Shown here in pieces: positions 1 to 8,667 of a stretch of DNA of 64,000 bases (position 1 is its first letter; every line of letters begins with the position of its first letter). The notes beneath the pieces were generated by a model. The model did not search any database. It was not told where the DNA came from and worked only from the letters and a program-made list of their open reading frames with translations. A program made the translations under genes and the position numbers. The stretch spans positions 1 through 64,000 of the forward strand of contig WFTT01000043.1 in assembly GCA_015485335.1 (NCBI GenBank). The letters are read 5' to 3'. Source of the stretch: Robiginitomaculum sp. GTDB lineage: Bacteria; Pseudomonadota; Alphaproteobacteria; Caulobacterales; Maricaulaceae.

Positions 1-30
1 AATCCATACGCAAACGGACCGGCACAATGG

Positions 31-51
31 ATCCCGGATCAAGTCCGGGAT
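31..51. repeat. Short palindromic repeat (alphaproteobacterial type)
   Basis: ATCCCGGA and TCCGGGAT form perfect 8-base arms around the loop TCAAG, followed by TGACA. It resembles the dispersed extragenic palindromes common in alphaproteobacteria and is related in sequence to the pair at about 23,048-23,127. It could form a hairpin in RNA but has no T-run. Confidence 0.6.
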
Positions 52-218
52 GACACGTTTGGTTTTGGAGATGGGGATAGAAATATCTAGTCCCACACCG
101 GTATGACCTAAGGTATCATGCTATCCATACGTCGAGGCCCTTCGTGGGTGCTGCGCACCTTCTCAGGACACCTCAGTATGAGGTCAGCATTTTATTCTCC
201 ACCTCATCCTGAGCCTGT

Positions 219-315
219 CGAAGGATGAAAGATAAAAAGGGAAAACCAAAACCCTCTTCTTAAGGGATTTGCGAAGGAAATTGTCTCGAAGGGCGAAGGA
301 TGAAAGATAAAAAGG
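219..315. repeat. Direct repeat pair CGAAGGATGAAAGATAAAAAGG
   Basis: A 22-base direct repeat occurs at 219-240 and 294-315. The first copy sits in a TCATCCTGAGCCTGTCGAAGGATGA palindrome-like unit of the kind dispersed in many alphaproteobacterial intergenic regions. The whole stretch 1-322 holds no convincing gene; the 62-aa ORF at 184-372 on the minus strand is a translation of this repeat DNA. Confidence 0.6.
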
Positions 316-322
316 AGAAACG

Positions 323-796
323 CTAAAGCCAGCGACGCACAGACTTGCAATAGTCAAGATAGGCATCACCAAAGCGGGCGGTCAGATACCGTTCTTCGGC
401 ACGGATCACCACCCGGTCGATAATCAGAGCGCCAAAGGGTATCAGGATCAGCGACAGCGTAAGGCCCAGCCCAAGGCACAGGCCGGTAACCAGCAACAAC
501 ATACCCGCATACATGGGGTTGCGCGAAACTTTATAGGCCCCGGTTGCAATCAGGGCCTGATCGCCCTGCCAGGGCAGAGCCGAGGTTTTGGCACGCTTGA
601 AAAGACCCAAAGTCCAGAACTCAAGTCCCAGACCGGCAAAGGCCATCAGCGTTCCTACGGCCTGCAGCCATAGCGGCACCTCGAAACGCAAAGCCGGATA
701 ATACCGGGCCGCCAGCCAGCCACCAAAGCCGATCAGGGCAAACAGCAAGGGTGGCGGAAAGACAATACCGGGCGATTTTGGTTCCTGATCACTCAT
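323..796 (-). CDS. ICMT/PEMT-like integral membrane methyltransferase
   Basis: The 157-aa protein has three or four hydrophobic segments and ends with the layout typical of the isoprenylcysteine carboxyl methyltransferase / phospholipid methyltransferase superfamily: an RNPMY motif (about residues 92-96) and a C-terminal EERYLTARFGDAYLDY segment that in the family helps bind S-adenosylmethionine. Bacterial members are mostly uncharacterised, so the methyl acceptor is unknown. Its ATG lies inside the stop of the upstream ABC ATPase gene (ATGA, 4-base overlap), which implies translational coupling and makes it the last gene of a long minus-strand run. Confidence 0.8.
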   Translation of the reverse strand: MSDQEPKSPGIVFPPPLLFALIGFGGWLAARYYPALRFEVPLWLQAVGTLMAFAGLGLEFWTLGLFKRAKTSALPWQGDQALIATGAYKVSRNPMYAGMLLLVTGLCLGLGLTLSLILIPFGALIIDRVVIRAEERYLTARFGDAYLDYCKSVRRWL

Positions 797-2643
797 GAGG
801 CCAACAAGCCTTCAGAGGTGTCACACGGATCATGTTCGGCAACAAAGTGCTGGGGTGAGACCTCGATCAATTGTGGCCGATACTGATCGGCATCAGGGTC
901 ATCAATAACCTTGGAGCGCAAAAACTGCAAGGAAGCGCGACTATCCAGCGGCGATGGCAGATCGCCCTCAAGGATAAGGCGTTTGCGGGCCCGCTCGGCC
1001 TTGGGGTCCGGGATCGGCACGGCGCTGATCAGGGCCTTGGTATAGGGGTGGCGGGCATCTTCATAAATAGGGGTGCGCCCGGCGATCTCGACCACACGAC
1101 CAAGATAAAGCACCATTACCCGGTGAGAAATTTCGCGCACCACGGCCAGATCATGGCTGATAAAGATCATCGCCAGATCTGCAGATTTCTGCAGATTGAT
1201 CAGCAAATCAATGATTTGTGCCTGCACCGAAACGTCCAGTGCCGATACCGCCTCGTCGCAGATCACCAGTTTGGGATTTAGGATCATCGCCCGGGCAATG
1301 CCGACGCGCTGGTTCTGGCCACCGGACAGTTCGTGCGGATACCGGTTGATCATATTGGTGTCCAGATCCACCCGTTTCATGGCGGCGCGGACCTCGTCCG
1401 TACGGGCGCTATGGTCCATATCCGGGCGAAAGGTTTTAAGGGGTTCGGCGATGGACTGACCAATGGTCATACGCGGATCGAGAGATGCCAGCGGATCCTG
1501 AAAGACGATTTGCAGATCCTTGCGTTCGCGGCGCAGGGCCTCTTTTTCTGCCTCCAGCAGGTTAGAGCCCATCCAACTGATTACGCCGCCCTTGACCGGG
1601 ACCAGACGCAAGACCGCCCGGGCCAGGGTGGATTTGCCACAACCGGATTCGCCCACCACGCCCAGAGTTTCCCCGGCGTGCAGATCAAAGCTGACGCCAT
1701 CGACGGCGCGAAGAGGCTTGGTTTTGGGAAAAATACCGCCGCCCATGCGCACCGGGAAATACACCTTGACGTCATCAACATCCAACAGGGGTTTTTCATC
1801 CGCCTTGGGGGTAAAGGGTGGCAGGGAAACCCGACCCGGCCGATCCGGGCGATCCAGACGCGGCATAGCATCCAGCAAAAGCTTGGTATAATCGCTTTTG
1901 GGTTTATAGAAAATTTCGTCCGCCGGACCATCCTCGACATAAACGCCCTTTTCCATCACATAGATGTGGTCGCACATGCGCGCCACCACGCCCATATCAT
2001 GGGTAATCAGTGCAATGGCGGCACCAAGATCATCTTTGAGGTCATTCATCAGGTCCAGCACCTGGGCCTGGACCGTAACGTCCAGTGCCGTGGTTGGCTC
2101 GTCCGCGATCAACAGTTCGGGCTCGCACAACATGGCCATGGCAATCATCACCCGCTGGCGCATACCACCCGAAAGTTCGTGGGGGTATTGATCCAGCCGG
2201 CGGGCGGCCTCGGGAATGCGAACTCGGTCCAGCCAGTCCAGGCATTTTTGCCGGGCCGCTTCGCCGCGTAAATTTTCGTGAATGGACAACACCTCGGCCA
2301 TTTGCGAGCCAATGCGCATATGGGGGGTGAGCGAGGTCAGCGGATCCTGAAAAATCATGCTCATGCGCGCGCCGCGCACACTGTTGAGGATTTTGGGCGG
2401 CGTGTTGAGAATTTCCTTGCCGCAAAACCGGATCGAGCCCTCGGCCTTGCCGTTTTTCGCCAACAGGCCCATGGCCGCCAGAAACGTCTGGCTTTTGCCG
2501 GAACCGGATTCGCCCACCACGCCCACACACTGGCCCGGTTCTATGGTTAAACTCACTCCCTTGACGGCGTGTACCTCTCCGTCATTGGTGGAAAAACGAA
2601 CATTCAAATCACGTACATCAAATACCGGGGGAGTGGTTGCCAT
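793..2643 (-). CDS. Fused dual ATP-binding protein of a peptide/dipeptide ABC importer
   Basis: Two complete ABC ATPase domains lie in one chain, as in YejF, GsiA or a DppD-DppF fusion. The first has Walker A GESGSGKS near residue 43-51 and signature LSGGMRQRV; the second has GESGCGKS near residue 328 and signature LSGGQNQRV. Each is followed by the oligopeptide-transporter C-terminal extension. I chose the ATG at 2643 (MATTPP) because GAAGGG lies seven bases upstream; the track start eight codons earlier lacks this. No permease or binding protein is adjacent. The matching parts are probably the genes at 56,953-61,258, which lack their own ATPase within the window. Confidence 0.9.
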   Translation of the reverse strand: MATTPPVFDVRDLNVRFSTNDGEVHAVKGVSLTIEPGQCVGVVGESGSGKSQTFLAAMGLLAKNGKAEGSIRFCGKEILNTPPKILNSVRGARMSMIFQDPLTSLTPHMRIGSQMAEVLSIHENLRGEAARQKCLDWLDRVRIPEAARRLDQYPHELSGGMRQRVMIAMAMLCEPELLIADEPTTALDVTVQAQVLDLMNDLKDDLGAAIALITHDMGVVARMCDHIYVMEKGVYVEDGPADEIFYKPKSDYTKLLLDAMPRLDRPDRPGRVSLPPFTPKADEKPLLDVDDVKVYFPVRMGGGIFPKTKPLRAVDGVSFDLHAGETLGVVGESGCGKSTLARAVLRLVPVKGGVISWMGSNLLEAEKEALRRERKDLQIVFQDPLASLDPRMTIGQSIAEPLKTFRPDMDHSARTDEVRAAMKRVDLDTNMINRYPHELSGGQNQRVGIARAMILNPKLVICDEAVSALDVSVQAQIIDLLINLQKSADLAMIFISHDLAVVREISHRVMVLYLGRVVEIAGRTPIYEDARHPYTKALISAVPIPDPKAERARKRLILEGDLPSPLDSRASLQFLRSKVIDDPDADQYRPQLIEVSPQHFVAEHDPCDTSEGLLAS

Positions 2644-2736
2644 AATAAACCCTTCAGCTGACTCCAAAAAAATATACTAACGTGCCTAAATGCCGAGGCC
2701 AATCGCAGGGTGCACCTGCACCGGGTGTGGCACAGT

Positions 2737-3885
2737 CTATTGAGTAGGGCCGGCATCGGGCAAATCGGCGGCGGTCTCTTTGATCAGATGGTCCACCACG
2801 GCCTTCAAGGCCTCTTGCTCGCTGGCCCCCTGGGCCGTGGCATGTTCATAGACTGCCAATTGCTGGCTGGCCGAAGAGCCCCGCTCGACAATTTTGCGCG
2901 CATGGCGCACCTCTTCCAGGCATTCCAGCGCCACCGCATCCTCTTCGATGATTTCCAGGATTTCCTCCAGCAAGGTGGCAAAGGGCGTTTGCGCGCCCTT
3001 GCCCAGATCGACCAGCCGGCCATTCACCCCAAAGCGCGAAGCCAGCCAGCGGTTTTCCTGTACCAGCAGGCGCGGATAGACCCGCCATTTCATATTGGCC
3101 CGGCGCAGGCGCGCCAGCATCCGCAACAGGCATATATAAATGGCGGCAATGCACAGGGCATCCTCCATGCGCGGGCAGACATCGGTAATGCGCATTTCCA
3201 GGGTGGGAAAGCGCGCCGAGGGGCGCAGATCCCACCAGATTTTGGACGAATCCTCGATCACCCCGGCCATGATCAGGCGCTTGCACAAACGTTCATACTC
3301 GCCCCAGCTTTCAAAGCGATCTGGAATGCCGTTTCGCGGCATCCCATCCCACACGGTGGTGCGGTACGACATCATGCCCATTTTGTGCCCGCCCCAGAAC
3401 GGCGACGAGGTGGAAAGCGCCAGAAGGTGTGGCAGAAAATAACGCATCTGGTTCATCAGGCCAATGCGCATGTCCGGATCCTCGATCCCCGCATGAACAT
3501 GCATACCGCATATCAGCATGCGCCGGATGGCCCCTTGCATATCGGCATCCAGCTTTTCATAACGCGGGGCCTCGGTATGGCGCTGGCCATGCCATTTGGC
3601 AAAGGGATGGGTGGAGGCTGCCATCAGTTCGTAGCCATATTGACGGGCGATGCGCTTGATACAGGACCGCATGGACACCAGGTGACGGCGGGCCTCGCCA
3701 ATGGTTTCACAGACCGGGGTGGCGATCTCAATCTGGCATTTGAGAAATTCCGGTGTAACGCTGTCGCCCAGCTCGGCCTTGCAATCTTCCATCAGGCCCG
3801 CCGGAGGCTCGGTGGCCAGATTGCCACTGGCCGGATCCACAATGAGATATTCTTCCTCAATACCCAAGGTCAGTATCGGTATCAT
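2737..3885 (-). CDS. Carboxylate-amine ligase, YbdK/GCS2 family
   Basis: A 382-aa protein beginning with TLGIEEEYLIVDP, the hallmark N-terminus of the glutamate-cysteine ligase type 2 (GCS2) family. E. coli YbdK, the namesake, is a weak gamma-glutamyl-cysteine ligase, so an ATP-dependent ligation of a carboxylate to an amine is expected but the true substrate is not known. Length matches the family. A GGGAGGG ribosome-binding site precedes the ATG. It is 25 bases downstream of the N-formylglutamate amidohydrolase gene on the same strand. Confidence 0.88.
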   Translation of the reverse strand: MIPILTLGIEEEYLIVDPASGNLATEPPAGLMEDCKAELGDSVTPEFLKCQIEIATPVCETIGEARRHLVSMRSCIKRIARQYGYELMAASTHPFAKWHGQRHTEAPRYEKLDADMQGAIRRMLICGMHVHAGIEDPDMRIGLMNQMRYFLPHLLALSTSSPFWGGHKMGMMSYRTTVWDGMPRNGIPDRFESWGEYERLCKRLIMAGVIEDSSKIWWDLRPSARFPTLEMRITDVCPRMEDALCIAAIYICLLRMLARLRRANMKWRVYPRLLVQENRWLASRFGVNGRLVDLGKGAQTPFATLLEEILEIIEEDAVALECLEEVRHARKIVERGSSASQQLAVYEHATAQGASEQEALKAVVDHLIKETAADLPDAGPTQ

Positions 3886-3910
3886 GGGTAAGCCCTCCCC
3901 TGTTATGCGT

Positions 3911-4657
3911 CTACGGGCCCGCCCCGATTAAGGCCCGTAATGGCGTTTCAATCAAATCCGCCCATTGTCGCACATGGGTTTCATCGGCGATCAGATCCTG
4001 GCGAATTTCCAGGGTTAGATGACGCAGTCCCCGCGCGCCCACATGGCGATCCACCGTATAGTTATAGGCCTTGGCCGAATAGGGTTCGTTATCGCCCACG
4101 CTAAGGCCCTGATGACGCAGGGCATTAATCATGGTCCAGGCGCTTTTTTCATCATCTTTCCACAAAATGCCCACCTGCCACGGGCGGTGACTTTCCCGGC
4201 ACCGAAGGGCCCGGCAAAAACTGTGGATGGAGACAACCAGCGGGTCAGAGACCGCGCGGACGTGTTCCTCCAGCTCATAATCCAGAAATTCATGATAGGG
4301 CCGGTAATAGGTATTGATCCGGTGCTCGCGCTCTTCCCAGCCCAGGTTCTGATTGCCCGGTATGACCACGCTGTCGCTTTGCTCCACCACCAGATCATCC
4401 CGTTCCAGCCCGCGATTGGGGTCAATCAACAGGCGCGAAAACCGGCAATACACCGTGCGGGCGCGCAATCGCTCTCCCAGTATTTCGGTCAAGGCCGCGG
4501 CCCCTGGATCATAGGCAATATGATCGTTGACCTGCTCGGCGCTCAGGCCCAGCGATCCATACTGCGCCGGCAGCGCATTGGTGGCATGATCGCAAAACAG
4601 AAATGCCGGGCTTTGCCCTTTCGGGCCTTTCGCATAGGCAGGCACAAATTCGCTCAT
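3911..4657 (-). CDS. N-formylglutamate amidohydrolase family protein
   Basis: The family hydrolyses N-formyl-L-glutamate to formate and glutamate. Visible hallmarks are FLFCDHATNALP at the N-terminus, DPGAAALTEIL, CRFSRLLIDPNR and VVSIHSFCR in the middle and LEIRQDLI near the end. No other histidine-degradation (hut) genes are nearby, so it may act on another N-acyl amino acid. I chose the ATG at 4657, preceded by AAGGTG, over the upstream track start because the extra 21 residues look non-coding. It lies 68 bases after the acylase gene and just before the YbdK-type ligase, all in one direction. Confidence 0.87.
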   Translation of the reverse strand: MSEFVPAYAKGPKGQSPAFLFCDHATNALPAQYGSLGLSAEQVNDHIAYDPGAAALTEILGERLRARTVYCRFSRLLIDPNRGLERDDLVVEQSDSVVIPGNQNLGWEEREHRINTYYRPYHEFLDYELEEHVRAVSDPLVVSIHSFCRALRCRESHRPWQVGILWKDDEKSAWTMINALRHQGLSVGDNEPYSAKAYNYTVDRHVGARGLRHLTLEIRQDLIADETHVRQWADLIETPLRALIGAGP

Positions 4658-4725
4658 TGGCAACACCTTAGATCGCCTTTGCCCAAGAAGCGAGTGGCCT
4701 TGCACATCCCTAATTGCCACAGGGA

Positions 4726-6888
4726 TTATGGCGTGCCGCCAATCTGATAGCGGCGCTCGGTTTGCTGGGCCAGGGCTGCCGGCGAAAAGGGAAATGGGCG
4801 TAGTTTCATTTGGGCAAACGGAACCGCCTGGTCATCATAATGGGGCGAGGTTTTATCCAGCGTGGCGCTGCCAAACTGGTGACGAGTGCGGGCGTGCATC
4901 TGGCCGTCCTTGTCCCATTCCACCAGCACTATATAGGTATCCCCGGCCACAGCAGTCAGCTTGCCATCTTCTTCCAGTTCATGACCGGTACTGTATACCG
5001 CGCGCAGAATATCCGGCCCGCCATCCAGGGGGGCATCCACATCACCACGGCGCAGACGGCTGATCTCGCCCCAGGGCACATCCAGACGCCCATAATGGTC
5101 CATCAGGTCTTTTGCCGAAGCCTTTAACGCCTCCACTGGCTCCATCATCCAGGGATCGCCATCAGCATTCATTTTGATGCATTTCAGCGATACCAGCACC
5201 CCCAGCGCCGCCGCCGGGTTATGCTGGTCGGTGCGCAAATCCCACGATTGCAGTAATTTCTGGGCACGTTGCAGCAACGGATCGTGGGGAAAATCCATGG
5301 CATTGATTTCATTGATCAGGCGCGCGGTTTCCGACCGAAATGAATAGGTCAGATCAAACTTGATGCGCTCCACATCCGCCGCCCCCAGCAAATCCTGGGT
5401 ATCCAGCAATTCGATCAGGCGATGACCGCGATTGGTCATGTAATGTTCGATCCCGTATCGCACGGAATAGGCCGCCGGGTTGGGATCATCCCCGGCCCCG
5501 CTGGAACGAAACGGCGTATTGTTGGCATTGGCAACAAAACCGGATACCGGGTTTACCACATTGGGCAAGGTGGAAATGGCCTCAAAGCCTTGCCACAGGG
5601 TTTCCGAAGTATCCCCCGGCAACCAGGACTGCCAGTCAAACCCGCCCTGACGTTTGGGCATTTTGGCATTATAAAAATAGCCAATATTGCCGTCCCGATC
5701 CCCATAGACCACGTTCAGGCTGGGAATGGCATTGATTGCCATGGCGGCACGCCATTCATCAAAGTTTCTGGCCAGATTCATATGGTACCATTGCTCGACC
5801 GCACGGATTTCAAAAAGGCCGGAAAAGCGCACTGCATAAGTGCCATGGGGCACCCGCAATACCGGGCCATAAACCGACCAGTGCACCGCCTTGGGCACCG
5901 AAATGCTGAACGGCCCCCATAATTTGACCCGCATATGGGCGGTTGAGCGCTCAAAGGATTTCCACGCCCCATCAAACCAGTATTCATTCTTGTTCTTGGG
6001 ATTGATTTTCAGCACATAGATATCAATCAGGTCCGGCTTGTTGACCGTATGGGCCCAGCCAAGATTTTCATTAAAGCCGTGCAGGATCACCGGCGTGCCC
6101 GGGAAAACCCCCCCGGCGGCATTCCAGCCCTCTTCGGAGGTGACCTGTATTTCATACCAGGCGACCGGGCCGCTATAGGGCTGGTGCGAATTGATCACCA
6201 GCCGCGTTGCCCCGTCGGTTGAGCGCTTGGGCGCCACCGCAAAGGCGTTTGAGCCCAGCTCCGGATTAGGCTTTGCACTGGCCAGAAAGGCACTGTCGCT
6301 GTCCCGCAGCGAGATGGTCTTGGCGGGCTGGTCCTTGAACAGTTCGGCCAGTTCATCCTGAAGCCCATAAAAAAACGGCGCACGAAACACAAATCCGGCC
6401 ACCACGTCCTTGCCGGTAATGGGCAACACCCCCGGGCGAACCTTGTCTGGATGGTCCAGTGCATACAGATTTAGCCCCGCCGCATAGCCATCCAGCATGG
6501 CCCGGGTTTTTGGTTCCAGATCGGTTTTGTATTTGGCATCCACCAATTCCTTGATTCGAAACAATCGCACCAGATAGTCGGTTTGCGTGCCCGGCAGTCC
6601 CTCATAGCGTGCCATCTGTCCGCGCGAGGCCAGTATCATGCTCTCTATGGTTTTCCAGTCATCTTCGCCATGGGCATAGGCCAGCCCAAAGGCGGCGTCG
6701 GCATCGCGCTTGCCCGACACATGAGGCACTCCCAGAGTGTCGCGAACAATCGTGGCGCTATAGGCATTGGCACTGGCACGCAGGGCCACCGTATCGACCA
6801 GCCGCGCCGGCGGGTTCGGGGTCATGGCAATCAGGGCCAACAGTATCAGACCAAGGCACGCACCGGCCCAAATTCCAACTTTTTTCAT
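4726..6888 (-). CDS. Penicillin acylase family (Ntn-hydrolase) amidase
   Basis: A 720-aa precursor of the S45 penicillin/acyl-homoserine-lactone acylase family. Residues 1-25 form a signal peptide or membrane anchor, residues about 48-57 (IVRDTLGVPHV) match the start of the alpha chain, and GSN at 212-214 gives Ser213 as the predicted nucleophile freed by self-cleavage. Substrate could be penicillins, acyl-homoserine lactones or other N-acyl compounds; this cannot be decided from sequence. Its ATG overlaps the stop of the thioesterase gene by four bases, so the dehydrogenase, thioesterase and acylase are one transcript. Confidence 0.88.
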   Translation of the reverse strand: MKKVGIWAGACLGLILLALIAMTPNPPARLVDTVALRASANAYSATIVRDTLGVPHVSGKRDADAAFGLAYAHGEDDWKTIESMILASRGQMARYEGLPGTQTDYLVRLFRIKELVDAKYKTDLEPKTRAMLDGYAAGLNLYALDHPDKVRPGVLPITGKDVVAGFVFRAPFFYGLQDELAELFKDQPAKTISLRDSDSAFLASAKPNPELGSNAFAVAPKRSTDGATRLVINSHQPYSGPVAWYEIQVTSEEGWNAAGGVFPGTPVILHGFNENLGWAHTVNKPDLIDIYVLKINPKNKNEYWFDGAWKSFERSTAHMRVKLWGPFSISVPKAVHWSVYGPVLRVPHGTYAVRFSGLFEIRAVEQWYHMNLARNFDEWRAAMAINAIPSLNVVYGDRDGNIGYFYNAKMPKRQGGFDWQSWLPGDTSETLWQGFEAISTLPNVVNPVSGFVANANNTPFRSSGAGDDPNPAAYSVRYGIEHYMTNRGHRLIELLDTQDLLGAADVERIKFDLTYSFRSETARLINEINAMDFPHDPLLQRAQKLLQSWDLRTDQHNPAAALGVLVSLKCIKMNADGDPWMMEPVEALKASAKDLMDHYGRLDVPWGEISRLRRGDVDAPLDGGPDILRAVYSTGHELEEDGKLTAVAGDTYIVLVEWDKDGQMHARTRHQFGSATLDKTSPHYDDQAVPFAQMKLRPFPFSPAALAQQTERRYQIGGTP

Positions 6889-7328
6889 AGCTGTTCTTCT
6901 CCCCTAATGGACATGACCGCCCGGCGCAGGTTTTCATTCAACGGCTTGGGACGACGGCTTTGCCGGTCCACATAAACATGAACAAAATTGCCTTGCGCAC
7001 TGGCCAAATCCTGATCCGGCCCAAACACCCCCAGCCCATAGACCACACTGGAATTACCCACCCGGTCAGCCCGCACCCCGATATTCAGGATATCGGGAAA
7101 GGAAAGGGGCGCAAAATAATGACACGCGGTCTGTACCACCAGGCCAATCTGGTCGCCGTTTTCAATATCCAGCGCCCTTTCTTCGATCAGAAAGCGGTTC
7201 ACCGCGCTATCAAAAAAGCCGTAATAGGCAGTATTATTGATATGGCCATAAACATCATTATCGGCCCAGCGGGTCGGCATGGGCGTAAACCAGCAATAAT
7301 CGCGGCGCGTGTGCGGGATTTCCCTCAA
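6885..7328 (-). CDS. Acyl-CoA thioesterase, hotdog fold (4HBT/YbgC type)
   Basis: A 147-aa single hotdog domain. The segment RWADNDVYGHINNTAYYGFFD carries the family's catalytic aspartate-histidine region (DxxxHxN). It probably hydrolyses an acyl-CoA thioester in the cytoplasm. The start codon appears to be TTG, embedded in the TTGA overlap with the stop of the dehydrogenase gene; the next ATG is 16 codons in and would remove the conserved N-terminal strand. Its own stop overlaps the acylase start. Confidence 0.85.
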   Translation of the reverse strand: MREIPHTRRDYCWFTPMPTRWADNDVYGHINNTAYYGFFDSAVNRFLIEERALDIENGDQIGLVVQTACHYFAPLSFPDILNIGVRADRVGNSSVVYGLGVFGPDQDLASAQGNFVHVYVDRQSRRPKPLNENLRRAVMSIRGEEQL

Positions 7329-8479
7329 AGCGCGGCCTCGTAAATGGCAAAAATATCGTCCCGGTTCATCACTTTGGGGTTGTTTACCAATAGCCGCTCT
7401 ATGGTGATCCCCTCATCAGCCATAGCTGGCAGGTCATTGGCACCAATGCCCACGTCGGCCAAACGCCGTTCCAGCCCGATGGCCACACATATACGTTCCA
7501 GCTCGTCAATCAGGGCTTCGGCCTTGCTGGCGTTGCACATGGCGCCCGATAGGCCCAGTACATCATAAATCTGGGCGTAAATCGGCGCCGCCTCGGAAAG
7601 ATTGAACCGCATCACATGGGGCATAACCAAGGCATTGGAAAGCCCATGAGAGACATGAAACTGACCACCAATGGGATAGGCCAGGGCATGAATGGCCCCT
7701 ACCGGGGCATTGGCAAAGGCCTGGCCGGCCTGCAGGGCGCCCAACAGCATTTGGGTACGCGCCCGTACGTCATCACCATGATGGCAGGCGCGTTCCATCG
7801 CCCCGTGCAGCCGTTGCAGGGCGGCCAGCGCCAGACTGTCGGATAATGGATTTTTCAACCGGGCCGAGGTCAGCGCCTCGATGGCATGCACCATGGCGTC
7901 CACCCCGGTGGCCGCGGTAATATGGCGGGGCAGACCCAGGGTCAGCACCGGATCCAGCAGGGCCATATCGGCAAACAGCAAGGGCGAAATGATCCCAGCC
8001 TTTTCGCCATTATCCTTGGTCAACACCGATATGGGCGTTACCTCGGACCCGGTACCGGCGGTGGTGGGCACCAGCACCAGCGGCAGGCGCGGCCCCTTTG
8101 CCTGATCAAATCCGTAAAGACTATCCAGTTTTTGATCACTGGCACATAACAGCGCCACCACTTTGGCGGTATCCATGGTGCTGCCACCGCCAAAGCCGAT
8201 AATACAGTCCGGGCCAAAGGCACGAACCCTGGCCGCCGCCGCCTCGACCATGGCGCTGGGTGGATCGGCAGTGACCTGGTCAAAAACAAAGACCGCCTTG
8301 CCGGCCTTTTCCAGACCCGCCAGCGGCTTTTCCAAAAGCCCTGCCCCGGCAATGCCCTGGTCGGTTACCACGGCGACCCGCGATATCGCGCCAAGGCTGT
8401 CCAGATGTTCGCTCAGATTTTCACATGATGCTTCGCCAACCACAATGCGGCCGACGGTTTCAAAAATGAAACGGTCCAT
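7325..8479 (-). CDS. Iron-containing (group III) alcohol dehydrogenase
   Basis: A 384-aa protein with the nucleotide-binding GGGSTMDTAK motif and the metal-site region HAIEAL...HALAYPIGG...VSHGLSNA, in which the His and Asp ligands of iron-activated alcohol dehydrogenases fall. It should reduce or oxidise an alcohol/aldehyde or hydroxyacid with NAD(P). It is the first gene of the overlapping run dehydrogenase-thioesterase-acylase and is divergent from the AI-2E family transporter. Confidence 0.9.
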   Translation of the reverse strand: MDRFIFETVGRIVVGEASCENLSEHLDSLGAISRVAVVTDQGIAGAGLLEKPLAGLEKAGKAVFVFDQVTADPPSAMVEAAAARVRAFGPDCIIGFGGGSTMDTAKVVALLCASDQKLDSLYGFDQAKGPRLPLVLVPTTAGTGSEVTPISVLTKDNGEKAGIISPLLFADMALLDPVLTLGLPRHITAATGVDAMVHAIEALTSARLKNPLSDSLALAALQRLHGAMERACHHGDDVRARTQMLLGALQAGQAFANAPVGAIHALAYPIGGQFHVSHGLSNALVMPHVMRFNLSEAAPIYAQIYDVLGLSGAMCNASKAEALIDELERICVAIGLERRLADVGIGANDLPAMADEGITIERLLVNNPKVMNRDDIFAIYEAAL

Positions 8480-8667
8480 TCGTCCTAAATCCCTCTTTGG
8501 TTATCAGGATAGGATGGTGCGCCAGAGCGGGCAATCTTTTTGCGAAATTTTTGCCAACCGAATGAGTGCTGCCCCCACCCTTGTCGAAATACGGCGAGTG
8601 TCCTGCCTTTACGCCCCGGGTAAAATTTGTGATGACTGTGCAAGACCAAGCGGGAAAGGGAATCTTT

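Noticed and set aside
1333-2271. 312-aa plus-strand ORF inside the fused ATPase gene
   Set aside because: Antisense shadow of two clear ABC ATPase domains in high-GC DNA.
2710-3891. 393-aa plus-strand ORF covering the YbdK-type gene
   Set aside because: It is the antisense frame of a well supported GCS2 family gene; His/Gln-rich composition and lack of a ribosome-binding site mark it as a shadow.
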